A DNA stretch of 64,000 nt. Origin: Desulfoferrobacter suflitae. Its GTDB lineage: Bacteria > Desulfobacterota > Syntrophobacteria > Syntrophobacterales > Syntrophobacteraceae. Below the pieces are notes generated by a model. That model saw nothing but the letters and a program-made list of their open reading frames with translations, did not search any database and was not told where the DNA came from. Shown piece after piece: positions 36,344 to 45,825 of this stretch (its first letter is position 1; each line of letters begins with the position of its first letter). The translations under genes and the position numbers were made by a program. The stretch lies in contig NZ_JAIBKA010000007.1 in the NCBI RefSeq assembly GCF_022603395.1, positions 186,001-250,000 on the forward strand, read 5' to 3'.

Positions 36344-37270
36344 ATGAAGAAAAAGTTGAAGGCTATGGTGATGGCTTCCTTTCTGGGTGATTCCCTGGCC
36401 ATGCCCGCGCACTGGATTTATGACACGGAGGAAATTGACCAGCGTTTCGGGCGCGTGGACGAGTTACGGGCTCCCCCTGAGAGTTCCTACCACCATGCCA
36501 AAAAGTCGGGAGAATTCACCCATTACGGTGACCAGACCATGGTTCTGCTGGAATCACTTGCGGCGGAGTCGGGATTCTTGTTGGACAAATTTGCTGAAGC
36601 CTGGAAAAGGCTTTTTGCAGGCTACCCGGGCTATTTTGACCATGCAACCAAGACCACCCTGCAGAACTTCGCTGCAGGTAAACCACCGGCCGAATCCGGA
36701 TCTGCATCCACAGACCTGGCCGGCGCCTCGCGCATTGCACCACTCATCTATGCCTATTATGGCGCTCCCGCCCAACTGATCGTCAACTGCCGATCCCAGA
36801 CCGCCATGACTCATAATAGCCCGGCAGTGGTTGACAGCTCTGAATGGTTTGCAAAGGTTGTAGTGCAAATCCTTGCGGGGAAAGCGCCACTCGCTGCCTT
36901 CAGCGAATCGCGCCAGGAGCATCCTGGAAACACTGCCCCATTCACCCATTGGATTGCGGAAGCCATTGAAAACATTGACAAGGAACCTCGTCTCGTCATC
37001 GGCAAATTCGGCCGGAGCTGCGCCGCAGAGGGAGCTTTCCGTTCCGTGGTGTATCTTGCAGCGAAGTATCAGGCAAATTTGCAGGAAGGTTTGATCGAGA
37101 ATGTGATGGCAGGAGGGGACTCGGCCGCCAGGGGATTACTGCTTGGAATGATTCTTGGCGCACACAACGGCATGCCTGCCCTGCCCGAAAAATGGCTTGC
37201 GGGGCTCAAAGGCGCAGCGCATATTGGGAATCTCCTGGCAACAATCGATGGGGCTGAAACCGCCGGCTGA
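36344..37270 (+). CDS. ADP-ribosylglycohydrolase-family protein
   Basis: 308 residues. LGDSLAMPAHW near the N-terminus, HYGDQTMVLLESL in the middle, and NVMAGGDSAARGLLLGMILG toward the C-terminus are the binuclear-metal and ADP-ribose contact motifs of the ADP-ribosylglycohydrolase (DraG/ARH) family. It should remove ADP-ribose from a protein or nucleotide. No ADP-ribosyltransferase (DraT) lies nearby, and nif genes are absent, so the target is unknown. GGGGGTGA precedes the ATG. Confidence 0.85.
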   Translation: MKKKLKAMVMASFLGDSLAMPAHWIYDTEEIDQRFGRVDELRAPPESSYHHAKKSGEFTHYGDQTMVLLESLAAESGFLLDKFAEAWKRLFAGYPGYFDHATKTTLQNFAAGKPPAESGSASTDLAGASRIAPLIYAYYGAPAQLIVNCRSQTAMTHNSPAVVDSSEWFAKVVVQILAGKAPLAAFSESRQEHPGNTAPFTHWIAEAIENIDKEPRLVIGKFGRSCAAEGAFRSVVYLAAKYQANLQEGLIENVMAGGDSAARGLLLGMILGAHNGMPALPEKWLAGLKGAAHIGNLLATIDGAETAG

Positions 37271-37375
37271 GAATCCTACCAGGACGCTGCAAGGTGCCGG
37301 TCTTTTCCTGACCAGCGAGTGGAATGCAGGCTAAATTCTGCCAGGAAAGCGCGCAGAATTCAGCCTGCCGCTTGT

Positions 37376-39841
37376 TCATTTTCCGCCGCAGGTGGGGCAC
37401 CCGCCGCCTTCTTCTTCTCGTCTCCCGCCTCCTTCCAAACCTTTGCCATACTCTTTGACGATTTCAGCAATTTCTCTCAGCCGATCGTCTACCTTTCTAA
37501 ACAGAGTTCCTTCGGGGTAGCTCCCGTCTTCCTGGAGCACTCCGGCTTCCATCCCGGTGAGAATTTCAATGCCTTCTTCAATGGTGGAGACGGGCCAGAT
37601 GTGAAATCTGCCTTCCCTGACCGCTTCGACCACTTCTTCCTGCAACACCACATTGCGAATGTTCTTGGAAGGAATCATGACTCCCTGCTTGCCATTCAAT
37701 CCCTTATGCTTACAAATATCGAAGAAAGCCTTGATCTTATGCACCGCACCACCGATCGGCTGAATCTCGCCCTTTTGGCTGACGGAGCCGGTAACAGCGA
37801 TCCCCTGATAAATGGGCACTCCCGAAATTGCGCTCAGGAGCGCATACAATTCCGTGCTCGATGCGCTGTCGCCATCCACCATTCCGTAGCTTTGTTCGAA
37901 CGTCAACGATGCGGTCAGGGAGATGGGTTTGTTATGTGCAAAGCGTTCTTTGAGGAAGCTGCTCAGAATCATAACACCCTTGGTGTGGATATTGCCGCTC
38001 ATTTTCGATTCGCGCTCGATGGCCACCACTCCCTCTCGCCCCACTGAAACCGTTGCTGTTATCCTGTTGGGCTTGCCAAATTCGTGGTCCCCCGTCATGA
38101 GCACCGACAATCCGTTCAGCTGCCCCACTTTATGACCATCCGTTTCGATCCAGAAGATGTCCTTCTCGATCAGCTCTTTGATGCGCTCCTCGATGAGGTT
38201 GGAACGATAAATGCGCTTCTGGATAGCGTTTTCCACGTGTTGTTTTTGGATAAACTGGCTGTTTTCAAGCCCTGCGAAGTAATTCGCTTCTTTGATGAGG
38301 TCGCTGATATCCCCCAGTTCCAGTGTGAGCTTCTCGCGATCCTCGGTGACTTGCATGCTGTATTCGAGGACACGCGCCACCCCTGTCTTATCCATATGGC
38401 GCAGGTTATGGTCGCGGCAGAACGCACCCATCATCCTGGCAGATTCCAGAATATTTTCTTCCTTGCTGTCCATTTGGTTGTCCATGTGAGCTTTGACCTT
38501 GAACAGCTTCTGAAAACGGTCATCGTAGGTGTAGAGCAGTTGGTAGATGTATGGGTCGCCGGTCAGAACGATTTTGAGATTGATGGGAATCGGTTCAGGG
38601 CGAATGGTGCGCGTGCTGAAAATTCCGTAGAGCTCTCCCAGGTCTTCGATTCTGATTTCTTTATCCCTTAAAGCACGTTTGAGAGCCTCCCAGGACAGAT
38701 ACCACTTCAACAGGTCGAGCGCCTTCATCACAAGGTAACCGCCATTGGCCTTGTGCAGAGCTCCGGGCTTCACCATGGTGTGATCGGTAAACAGTGCACC
38801 AAACCATGCCTGTCTCTCGATGGTTCCAAAAAGGTTTGGGTAGGCCGGATTGGATTCGATCACCACCGGCGCTCCTTCCGTTTCGGAATTGTCAATGAGT
38901 ACGTTCACTTCGTATTTTCTGAGATTGACTTCCTTTTGCGGCATGGGAAAAGGAGCACCCGGCTGTTGCTGCGCTTCCGGCTTTTTCTTGAAATCGTCGA
39001 TATTTTCCAGGATGTCTTCCTGCACCATTTTCAGATAATTCAGGACATGCTCTTCTTCCTTGTATTTCTCTTCGTAGCTGTCCATCAACTGGCCGACGAC
39101 AAAAAGAGCGATCTCATTATCCAGCTTGGTGTGCTTTTCTTTGAATTCCGCTTCGGCCTCACGAATCTGCTTGATGGCGTCCTTCATCTTGTCGTGCAGC
39201 TCATCGCTTTTTTCGCGCAGCTTCTTGCGCTCCTCTTCTTCGAGTTGACGCAGATCCTCCTGCGTCATAGGCTCTCCTTCTTTGTTAGCGGGAATGATCA
39301 CCATTCCCACCTGGGAAAACTGCAGGACAAAGCCTTCTTCCTTGGCCTTTTCAGAGAGCTCGTCGATTATTTCCCTGCGTCGTTTCTCGAAAGACTGATG
39401 GACTTCACTTTCTTTTGCCCGGTAATCATCACTGTCAAATACCTCCGGGATTTTCGCCTGGAGGGTGTCGATGAACTCAGCCATATCTTTCTTGAGCTCT
39501 TTGCCACGGCCGGGAGACAGCTTGAGGCTTTTGGGCTTGTCGGTTTCCTTAAAGTTGTAAACATAGCACCAGTCGGGCGGCACAGGCTCCTGTTTGGCCT
39601 GATCCTTGATGAAGGTCTTGGCAATATAGGTAAGGCCGGCTTTAGACGGCCCGGCAATGTAGATATTGTATCCATACTCTTTCATACCCATGCCAAATTT
39701 TATGGCGTCTACCCCTCGCTCCTGCCCGACAACCTTTTTTTCCAAGGCTTCCAGGGATTCGGTACTGTCAAAGGGAAGCGACTCTGGGTCAACGTAGGCC
39801 CGCAGCTGATCGATCGCCAGCTCTGGAAATTGCTTTGCCAT
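37376..39841 (-). CDS. Lon-related ATP-dependent protease (AAA_32 type)
   Basis: 821 residues. The C-terminal Lon peptidase domain holds the Ser-Lys dyad: DGDSASSTEL (Ser659) and GGAVHKIKAFF (Lys702), spaced 43 residues as in E. coli Lon. The middle is a helical coiled region (about 150-290), preceded by an N-terminal AAA-like domain in which the expected Walker A reads AGPSKAGLT, lacking the usual GxGK[TS]. The protein has the layout of the Lon-like family (PF13654 AAA_32, YcbZ relatives) rather than LonA. The C-terminus ends with CPTCGGK. It is transcribed toward the ADP-ribosylglycohydrolase gene. Confidence 0.85.
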   Translation of the reverse strand: MAKQFPELAIDQLRAYVDPESLPFDSTESLEALEKKVVGQERGVDAIKFGMGMKEYGYNIYIAGPSKAGLTYIAKTFIKDQAKQEPVPPDWCYVYNFKETDKPKSLKLSPGRGKELKKDMAEFIDTLQAKIPEVFDSDDYRAKESEVHQSFEKRRREIIDELSEKAKEEGFVLQFSQVGMVIIPANKEGEPMTQEDLRQLEEEERKKLREKSDELHDKMKDAIKQIREAEAEFKEKHTKLDNEIALFVVGQLMDSYEEKYKEEEHVLNYLKMVQEDILENIDDFKKKPEAQQQPGAPFPMPQKEVNLRKYEVNVLIDNSETEGAPVVIESNPAYPNLFGTIERQAWFGALFTDHTMVKPGALHKANGGYLVMKALDLLKWYLSWEALKRALRDKEIRIEDLGELYGIFSTRTIRPEPIPINLKIVLTGDPYIYQLLYTYDDRFQKLFKVKAHMDNQMDSKEENILESARMMGAFCRDHNLRHMDKTGVARVLEYSMQVTEDREKLTLELGDISDLIKEANYFAGLENSQFIQKQHVENAIQKRIYRSNLIEERIKELIEKDIFWIETDGHKVGQLNGLSVLMTGDHEFGKPNRITATVSVGREGVVAIERESKMSGNIHTKGVMILSSFLKERFAHNKPISLTASLTFEQSYGMVDGDSASSTELYALLSAISGVPIYQGIAVTGSVSQKGEIQPIGGAVHKIKAFFDICKHKGLNGKQGVMIPSKNIRNVVLQEEVVEAVREGRFHIWPVSTIEEGIEILTGMEAGVLQEDGSYPEGTLFRKVDDRLREIAEIVKEYGKGLEGGGRREEEGGGCPTCGGK

Positions 39842-39919
39842 ACTCTGCTCCTTCTCTAGGATTCAATGGGTAAAAAGACTAGGTCGATAATATTGGGAAC
39901 CAGTAAAAGTGGTTGTCAA

Positions 39920-40150
39920 CTAACTCAAAACGTCCAACTTGGCTCTTTTTTTATGGCTGGTTGCAGCAGCCTGCACTACGGTTCGAATGGCATTGATGGT
40001 GTTGCCGTTCTTGCCTATGATCCGCCCCAAATCGTCGTCTGCCACCTTGAGTTCCATGAGCAGGGTGCCGTCATTCTCATGGGCGTCAAGAAGCACTTCC
40101 TGTGGGCTGTCAACGATGGATTTCACAAGATATTCGACCAACTCTTTCAT
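39920..40150 (-). CDS. khpA: KH-domain RNA-binding protein KhpA (YlqC-like)
   Basis: 76 residues, one KH domain with LGRIIGKNGNTINAIR, the GxxG loop, and a basic end. KhpA proteins bind RNA, often with KhpB/Jag. The usual rpsP-khpA-rimM neighbourhood is not seen here. It sits between the thiamine-binding-type gene and the Lon-like protease on the same strand. Confidence 0.85.
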   Translation of the reverse strand: MKELVEYLVKSIVDSPQEVLLDAHENDGTLLMELKVADDDLGRIIGKNGNTINAIRTVVQAAATSHKKRAKLDVLS

Positions 40151-40185
40151 ATCATTCCTTTCAAGTGTTCTGCCGTGCCGAGCAC

Positions 40186-40482
40186 CTACAATTTTTCCAT
40201 GACTGATCGAATTTTCTGCTCGGGGCTGCCAGGTTTATCCCGGCGGTCATCGATTCTAATCTGCGTCAGGACTCTGGGGGCACCCACATCAAAACCACTC
40301 TCATGCATGCGCTTCAAGACATCCCAAATCTCCTGGAGGTCGCCGCAGATGATCGTGCCCATAGCGGTCAGTTCGTATTTGAGTGAGCTTGCTTGAACGA
40401 CTGCAACGGCTTTGGCGACATAATCGCTCACGCTGGTCCCCTGGACACCCATGGGTACGATACTGATCTCGACTATCGCCAT
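40186..40482 (-). CDS. MTH1187-type thiamine-binding protein (DUF77)
   Basis: 98 residues with the MTH1187/YkoF-like ferredoxin fold: IVEISIVPMGVQGTSVSDYV, then YELTAMGTIICG and GAPRVLTQIRID. Such proteins bind thiamine or hydroxymethylpyrimidine and are small, usually dimeric or tetrameric. It overlaps the end of the upstream TIM-barrel gene by 10 bases, so both form one transcript. Confidence 0.85.
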   Translation of the reverse strand: MAIVEISIVPMGVQGTSVSDYVAKAVAVVQASSLKYELTAMGTIICGDLQEIWDVLKRMHESGFDVGAPRVLTQIRIDDRRDKPGSPEQKIRSVMEKL

Positions 40483-41339
40483 GGTTCGCTCCCTGTGTGT
40501 GCGTAAAGCGGCATGGAAGCTGGTCTCGAGCTCTGCCGGGCCAATACGGCTCGTAGTCCGTTGAGGCTCTCCTGAAGATGTTCTTCCCTATGAGGCTCCA
40601 AGGTCAACAACGGCCTGATTCCTCTCTGCTGCAGAAACTGGAACAGCAGCAAAAAGTCTATGTTGCCGCGCCCTATGGGTAGATGATCATCCAACCCACC
40701 ATCATTATCGTGCAAATGCAATTCCTTTAAATGGTCAGCCAGGCTGTGAAGCCAGGTTCCCAAGCTGGTGTTGGAAAAGCAATTCTGGTGACCCACATCC
40801 AGGCAGAACCCGAACCAGGGGGAATCCATCCGGCGCAGCAACTCCACGTGGAATTCAGGATCCTTTTCCCAAACGTTTTCAAGCACTATGGGTACGTTGG
40901 CATTTTCCGCCCGAACAATCAACGGTTCCCATAGAGCAGCACTCTTGTCCAGCCAAAATTCCCTCAATCCTTGATGGTGAGCTGGATCATAGCCTGTATG
41001 GCACACCACCTGGGTCGGTTGGAACACGTTTACAAGGTCAAAAAATTGATGGAGCCTCAAACCGGTCACCTGCCGGATCAACGGGTCCAGACTGCCGGGG
41101 CACAAATCCCAGAAGGGAGCGTGTAGAGTAATACCGCAGGAGATTTTCTGCAATTGTTTTGCTACAGCCTTGAATTCCGATCGCCCGACCTGGTCCAGTT
41201 CCTCGGCTTCGAAGCCTATTTCCACATTCAATCGGTAGCTTATGATGGTGTCCATATAGCGCGGAATAAACTTCCACGGCACGCTGATATGCACCGTTTT
41301 GATTGTCTGCAACGCGTCATCCGCCAGTATGATCATCAT
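40473..41339 (-). CDS. sugar-phosphate isomerase/epimerase-like TIM-barrel protein
   Basis: 288 residues of the AP-endonuclease/xylose-isomerase-like TIM barrel (PF01261). Metal-ligand positions are visible: GITLHAPF, VVCHTGYDPAHH, IVLENVWEKD, FCLDVGHQN and ELHLHDNDG followed by LTLEPHR. A specific substrate cannot be read off. It is first in the transcript with the MTH1187-type gene and KhpA; no ribosome site was decisive for the start. Confidence 0.85.
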   Translation of the reverse strand: MMIILADDALQTIKTVHISVPWKFIPRYMDTIISYRLNVEIGFEAEELDQVGRSEFKAVAKQLQKISCGITLHAPFWDLCPGSLDPLIRQVTGLRLHQFFDLVNVFQPTQVVCHTGYDPAHHQGLREFWLDKSAALWEPLIVRAENANVPIVLENVWEKDPEFHVELLRRMDSPWFGFCLDVGHQNCFSNTSLGTWLHSLADHLKELHLHDNDGGLDDHLPIGRGNIDFLLLFQFLQQRGIRPLLTLEPHREEHLQESLNGLRAVLARQSSRPASMPLYAHTGSEPWR

Positions 41340-41592
41340 TTCTCCGCACTGGATCTGTAAATCACCAACATATACTCACCATCAAACCTAAGCATGTCAA
41401 TATCTTTCAGTTGCCCGCCAATCCCTCCCGAATCCGAGAGAATTGCCCTAGAACACACATACAGCATACCCGTAAAGTAATTCCTCCGGGTTGGTCAGCT
41501 TTGTTGCCATGTCGTCGCCATTGACGAACGTGCGCTGCTTTGCTAAGGGTTTGCGGAACAGGCAAAAAATGAGGCTGGAACAACAAGAGAGA

Positions 41593-41934
41593 ATGGAACC
41601 AATGAAACAGTATGTCATCGATCAACTGCGCGAGTCGGATTACGATCAAATCCGTGACTACCTTGAACCGCGGGCAAAGAAAACCGTGTTTGCTGAAATC
41701 TATGAAGTGGATCTTCCAGAAGAACTGTATACTGAGATCCAGGCAGCACATCATGACTGTCAGCCTTATTACTTTGCGATCAATCTGACTCGAAAACAAG
41801 TTTCTTTCGAATGGTTGATCAGGAGTCATCAAACTCTTCGCTGCGCATGCATCGGATATGCTTCTCCCCAACAACGGGATCATATCATTTGTTTTGCGGA
41901 TGACATGCTCGAGCAATTGAACATAAAGATTTAA
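41593..41934 (+). CDS. conserved hypothetical protein
   Basis: 113 residues if begun at 41593 (an ATG at 41602 is possible). It begins with an acidic helix, YVIDQLRESDYDQIRDYLE, then EIYEVDLPEEL, CQPYYFAINL, and C-terminal RCACIGYASPQQRDHIICF. No domain is recognised, though similar small proteins occur in other Desulfobacterota as far as I recall. The last four bases overlap the stop of the convergent glycosyltransferase gene. Confidence 0.65.
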   Translation: MEPMKQYVIDQLRESDYDQIRDYLEPRAKKTVFAEIYEVDLPEELYTEIQAAHHDCQPYYFAINLTRKQVSFEWLIRSHQTLRCACIGYASPQQRDHIICFADDMLEQLNIKI

Positions 41935-43532
41935 CCACTCCCGCCGGCATCCGTTGTTGACTGTTCCTTTCGCTTGTAGACCACTCCATCGGGAGTCGAG
42001 AAGACGGCTTCATATTCATTTTCGAGCAACTGCTTGAGATAGGGAAAGCGCGATGGAGGGTACTTTTTGGCAGGCGTGCCGGGGTCCGTATCGATAATGA
42101 AAGCCGGTGGTGAAGTTTTGAACTCTTCCTGGAGGGTTTCCCACGCACCGGAATGGATGCGGTCTGTGGTGTCGAAGTGGGGATCATCTTTCAGCGGACT
42201 ACCCCAAATATAGCCTGTCAATGGATAGTAGTGGATGTATCGCGATGCGGGTCGCCGGTTGGCTTCCGCATATAAGTTGTCTGATCTTCCCCAGAAAAAC
42301 ACTTTGTCCGTTGGCTTGGAATGGTGGCGCAGGTAGCGCACCAGTTCGTCCTCCGGTCGCAGCTGCCACAAATAGTACGTGTTGATGCAGAGAAACGCAA
42401 CGGCGGTAAACCCCAGCAGGACTTTCAAGGTGCGTGGGCGCAGCAAAAAGGACTGATACGAACGCTTTCCCGTCCAGATGGCACTCATGGCGGGCGCAGC
42501 CAGCAGGGTCAAGGCGGGCAGCAACTGGATATAGTAGTGTGAATAGAATCGACCGCTGGCACTGACACCGATCAAGGAAAGCCCCAGGAGAATCAGGAGG
42601 GCAACCAATTCAGCACGCAGCGCCTGCCAGTAGTGAGCCCCCCTGCTGCAGCACTCCCGCAGGGAAACATAACAGGCAATCACCATCGGATGCCAGGCGG
42701 CGACATAGCCCACAGTGTGGCTGATTCCTATGCGCCAGAACATGGGATCGGTCGGACCGTGGTAGAGATCATGATCTTGAATGATCCAGTAATAAGTCTG
42801 GCTCAAAATGCCCTGATGGTGCAATATCAACGCTGCTATGCCGAGCGTGGCAAAGTAGCTGATAGTGAGAATCGAAGCTTGCAAAAAGCTATCCAGCACC
42901 GTCAAGTTGTGCTTACTGCGATAAGACGGCAGCAACAGGTAAATACCGATGGGAATGGCTGCCACCGCAGCGGGCTGCTTTATAAAAAACGCGCAGCAGA
43001 GCAGAAACCCGCTCACAGCGAGCCCCGGTCGAGAGCGCCAAGGGCTCTGTTTGAATGCAATGAACAAAGCCCAGACGATGGGCAGGTTCATCATGACTTC
43101 GCCATTGAAAGCGAGCGTCTGGGACTGGCTGGGAGTTGTCGCAATGGTGTAAAACAGTGCGGCCGTCAACCCCGTAGACCTGTCAAACAGCTCCCTGCCG
43201 ATGGCGTAAAGACCCCACATGGTGAGGAGAATCCAGCCTACACCGATCAGGTGCAACGGTACCCAGTTGTATGGGCCGACTACGGCAAAAATGGCCTCAT
43301 ATATATAGAACAGCAAAGGGGGCTTGCGCTCGACCACATCAATGTAGAGGGACTTTCCGTGCAGAAGCTCATTGGCAATCACCGCATAGCCGCCTTCGTC
43401 GTCGACCGGCTTGGGGTGAACGATTGCGGGCAGTCGCAGAACCACAGTCAATAAGATCAGCAGCACAGCCCATTTGTAGTGGTCTGGCAGGTTTGTCGGC
43501 GTGAGTCGCGCGCGGGTAAGCTTTGTGGTCAC
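41931..43532 (-). CDS. glycosyltransferase family 39-like (ArnT/PMT-type) membrane protein
   Basis: 533 residues with about ten membrane helices. The first periplasmic loop has PKPVDDEGGYAVIANELLHG, containing the catalytic DE pair of GT-C transferases, and VERKPPLLFYIYEAIF. The C-terminal domain is soluble. Such enzymes transfer a sugar from a polyprenyl-phosphate donor to a lipid or protein outside the membrane. It is the last gene of the minus-strand envelope cluster that begins at 49935. Confidence 0.85.
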   Translation of the reverse strand: MTTKLTRARLTPTNLPDHYKWAVLLILLTVVLRLPAIVHPKPVDDEGGYAVIANELLHGKSLYIDVVERKPPLLFYIYEAIFAVVGPYNWVPLHLIGVGWILLTMWGLYAIGRELFDRSTGLTAALFYTIATTPSQSQTLAFNGEVMMNLPIVWALFIAFKQSPWRSRPGLAVSGFLLCCAFFIKQPAAVAAIPIGIYLLLPSYRSKHNLTVLDSFLQASILTISYFATLGIAALILHHQGILSQTYYWIIQDHDLYHGPTDPMFWRIGISHTVGYVAAWHPMVIACYVSLRECCSRGAHYWQALRAELVALLILLGLSLIGVSASGRFYSHYYIQLLPALTLLAAPAMSAIWTGKRSYQSFLLRPRTLKVLLGFTAVAFLCINTYYLWQLRPEDELVRYLRHHSKPTDKVFFWGRSDNLYAEANRRPASRYIHYYPLTGYIWGSPLKDDPHFDTTDRIHSGAWETLQEEFKTSPPAFIIDTDPGTPAKKYPPSRFPYLKQLLENEYEAVFSTPDGVVYKRKEQSTTDAGGSG

Positions 43533-43565
43533 AGTTGTACCGGCGATGAATGATCGGTGGTCGAT

Positions 43566-44612
43566 TTATCGTGAAAGCTTGATGGGCACCATAGACGACG
43601 CGACCGACTCGGTTTTGCCCATATCCCGCCAGGTGCGCAACCCAAGCCGGCGTCTGAACAGCCACATCAGAATGCCCAAGCCAATATGCAGCCAATAATC
43701 GATGAACCGGTTCATCAAGGTGATCGACCCGGCCAGCGGAGTACCCGCGCCTATGATGCTCAGGCAGCTGAACATCGTGAGCTCGACTACGCCCGCCCCG
43801 GAAGGAGTCAGAGGGAAAGCCGAAGCCAACAGTGGAATCACGGTCAGAAAGAGAACTTTGCCAGGATCTAACGGCATGCCAAATCCATACGCGAGGAAAA
43901 AGATCCAGGCCGCTTCCAAGGCCCAGATAACAGCTGTCAGCCCAAGGATCGTCGGCATTTCACCGACACGCGGCCACATGCCGTTGCGAAACGCGCGAAT
44001 CAGAGTTCGCACCTTTTCTGGAATCCATCCGGGCAGCGACTGATTGAGAATAAAGAAGACCAGCATGATTAAGGTACACCCCAACGCGATGGCGCTGCCC
44101 CCGATCAAGGCCCACAGCACGGAATTGGGCAACTGTGAGGACAACAGCAGCCAGGAAGCCAAAATTGCCAAAGACAGCAGGATCCACGCATCGAGCGTGC
44201 GCTGAAACACTATTGACCCTATAGCTTCGGAGCGACTGATGCCGAAATTTATCCTCGCCAGATGTGCCCCATAGATATCTCCCAGTTTAGCCGGCACCAA
44301 ATTGTCGACAAAGTTATAAAAGAAAACCACTTGCCCGTAATCGGAGCTGCGGGCCCTGCTGGGCAGATGGGCGAGACTGTGTTGCCAGCGCCAACCGCGC
44401 ACCGGGTAACAGAGATAATGGCACAATGCTCCAAGCAGCACATACTGCTTTTTGCAACCGAGTATCTGATCCCAAACACTTTGCCAGTCTACCAATGTGA
44501 CCAGCACTGAAAGAAAAACCACCGTTGCCGATCCACTCAAAATGGACTGCCAACCCCAGAGCTTGGGAGATGACTGGGTCCCGTTGAGCAGAAGAGGTTG
44601 CTCGCGTCCCAT
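43566..44612 (-). CDS. lysylphosphatidylglycerol synthase TM-like (UPF0104) membrane protein
   Basis: 348 residues with seven or eight helices, of the LPG_synthase_TM family (UPF0104), related to the flippase part of MprF. FFYNFVDNLVPAKLGDIYGA and FPLTPSGAGVVELTM are the family's signature stretches. These proteins are thought to move lipids or lipid-linked sugars across the membrane. Start at 44612 has AAGGAA 6 bases upstream and is preferred over an upstream frame that runs into the aminotransferase gene. Confidence 0.82.
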   Translation of the reverse strand: MGREQPLLLNGTQSSPKLWGWQSILSGSATVVFLSVLVTLVDWQSVWDQILGCKKQYVLLGALCHYLCYPVRGWRWQHSLAHLPSRARSSDYGQVVFFYNFVDNLVPAKLGDIYGAHLARINFGISRSEAIGSIVFQRTLDAWILLSLAILASWLLLSSQLPNSVLWALIGGSAIALGCTLIMLVFFILNQSLPGWIPEKVRTLIRAFRNGMWPRVGEMPTILGLTAVIWALEAAWIFFLAYGFGMPLDPGKVLFLTVIPLLASAFPLTPSGAGVVELTMFSCLSIIGAGTPLAGSITLMNRFIDYWLHIGLGILMWLFRRRLGLRTWRDMGKTESVASSMVPIKLSR

Positions 44613-44622
44613 TCCAGATTCC

Positions 44623-45798
44623 TTATCGTGATGCCATGCCGACGGGGTTCTTACCATTGGCGACAACGCGAAAACCAGCAAGCGTGCGCTCGACGGCTTT
44701 GTCATCGTAAAGAGCAAAGGCGTTCACCTGAAGGGTCTCAGAAAGCAGGCGCTGCGCAACGGGAAACCGGCGACGCGTCTTTACCCCATAGAAATTCACC
44801 AGTGCATTATGTTCGGGGATAAGCAAACCGCCCTTGCTTTCCACGGGGCAGCTTTGCTCTTGCAAGCGCTGCAGAACAGATTCCAAGGGGCCAAGGGCTG
44901 AAGTATCGACGCGCACAGGAATACGCCAATAGACCCGGCTGCCTTCCCGCGCAGTCACAAAAGTCTGAAAGCCGGGCACCGAGCTGAGACCTTGCTCGAA
45001 TCGTCGTGCATTTTCAACCAGCCGTTGAGACCGTTCGCCATAGGTTTGCAGTTGCTCAAGGGCCAGTGCCATGGCAAAGGGATGGGGTCGATACTTAACC
45101 CCCACGGAGTTGTGCATGTGCTTGTATTCCGCCGTGATGAAAGCCTGGGGGACACGGTTGACATGACCATACAGCAACATACGGTCACGCAGGCGGTCGT
45201 CGTTGCAGGTGACTACTCCGAGCTCTCCCCCGGATATCAGCTTACCTTTGCCAAACGAGGTGCAGACAAAATCATAATAATACCCCAGGGGTCTATCGTT
45301 CCAAAGGGTTCCGTGGGCGTGCGATGAATCACTGATGAGAGCCAGATGATGTCGTTGCGCCAGGCTCTTCAGGGCCCTCACATCAGCGGGGCATCCCCAC
45401 GGCTGATGCGCTATGACGGCACGGGTGCGAGGGCCTATCGCCTGTTCGACTTCTGCGACATTCACCGTGAAATTGTCGGCGCAAACGTCGCAAAATATGG
45501 GAACACCACCCAACAGGCAGACAGGCAGTGCCATGGCATAGTATCCATAGGCGGGAATTATGACCTCGTCGTCCGGCTGGATATCCAGAGCAAACAAGGC
45601 CATGTGCAAAGCTGCAGTGCCGTTGCAGGCGGCAACGGCATGACGGGCGCCGAAAAATTCAGCGGCTGCGCTTTCAAAACGCTCGAGAATGCCTCCTTCG
45701 GTTACCGAAAGATCCTCCGTCAGGACCTCCCGCACAAGACGTTCCAAATTCTCATCGTTCAAGCCATAAAAGATTCGCTCAAGCCGCTCCGTTGACAT
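44623..45798 (-). CDS. DegT/DnrJ/EryC1/StrS-family aminotransferase
   Basis: 391 residues. PLP-dependent sugar aminotransferase family: AACNGTAALHMALFALD at the N-terminal cofactor site, ISDSSHAHGT aspartate region, and TSFGKGKLISGGELG with the PLP lysine. It probably aminates a nucleotide-sugar ketone to a 4-amino or 3-amino sugar used in the envelope cluster. The second DegT-type gene follows upstream on the strand. Confidence 0.85.
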   Translation of the reverse strand: MSTERLERIFYGLNDENLERLVREVLTEDLSVTEGGILERFESAAAEFFGARHAVAACNGTAALHMALFALDIQPDDEVIIPAYGYYAMALPVCLLGGVPIFCDVCADNFTVNVAEVEQAIGPRTRAVIAHQPWGCPADVRALKSLAQRHHLALISDSSHAHGTLWNDRPLGYYYDFVCTSFGKGKLISGGELGVVTCNDDRLRDRMLLYGHVNRVPQAFITAEYKHMHNSVGVKYRPHPFAMALALEQLQTYGERSQRLVENARRFEQGLSSVPGFQTFVTAREGSRVYWRIPVRVDTSALGPLESVLQRLQEQSCPVESKGGLLIPEHNALVNFYGVKTRRRFPVAQRLLSETLQVNAFALYDDKAVERTLAGFRVVANGKNPVGMASR

Positions 45799-45825
45799 CC
45801 ATCATGCTTTCATTCACTCAAGAGG

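Noticed and set aside
38753-39859. 368-codon plus-strand frame opposite the Lon-like protease
   Set aside because: Antisense frame; phenylalanine-rich translation and no ribosome site. The opposite strand holds the intact protease.
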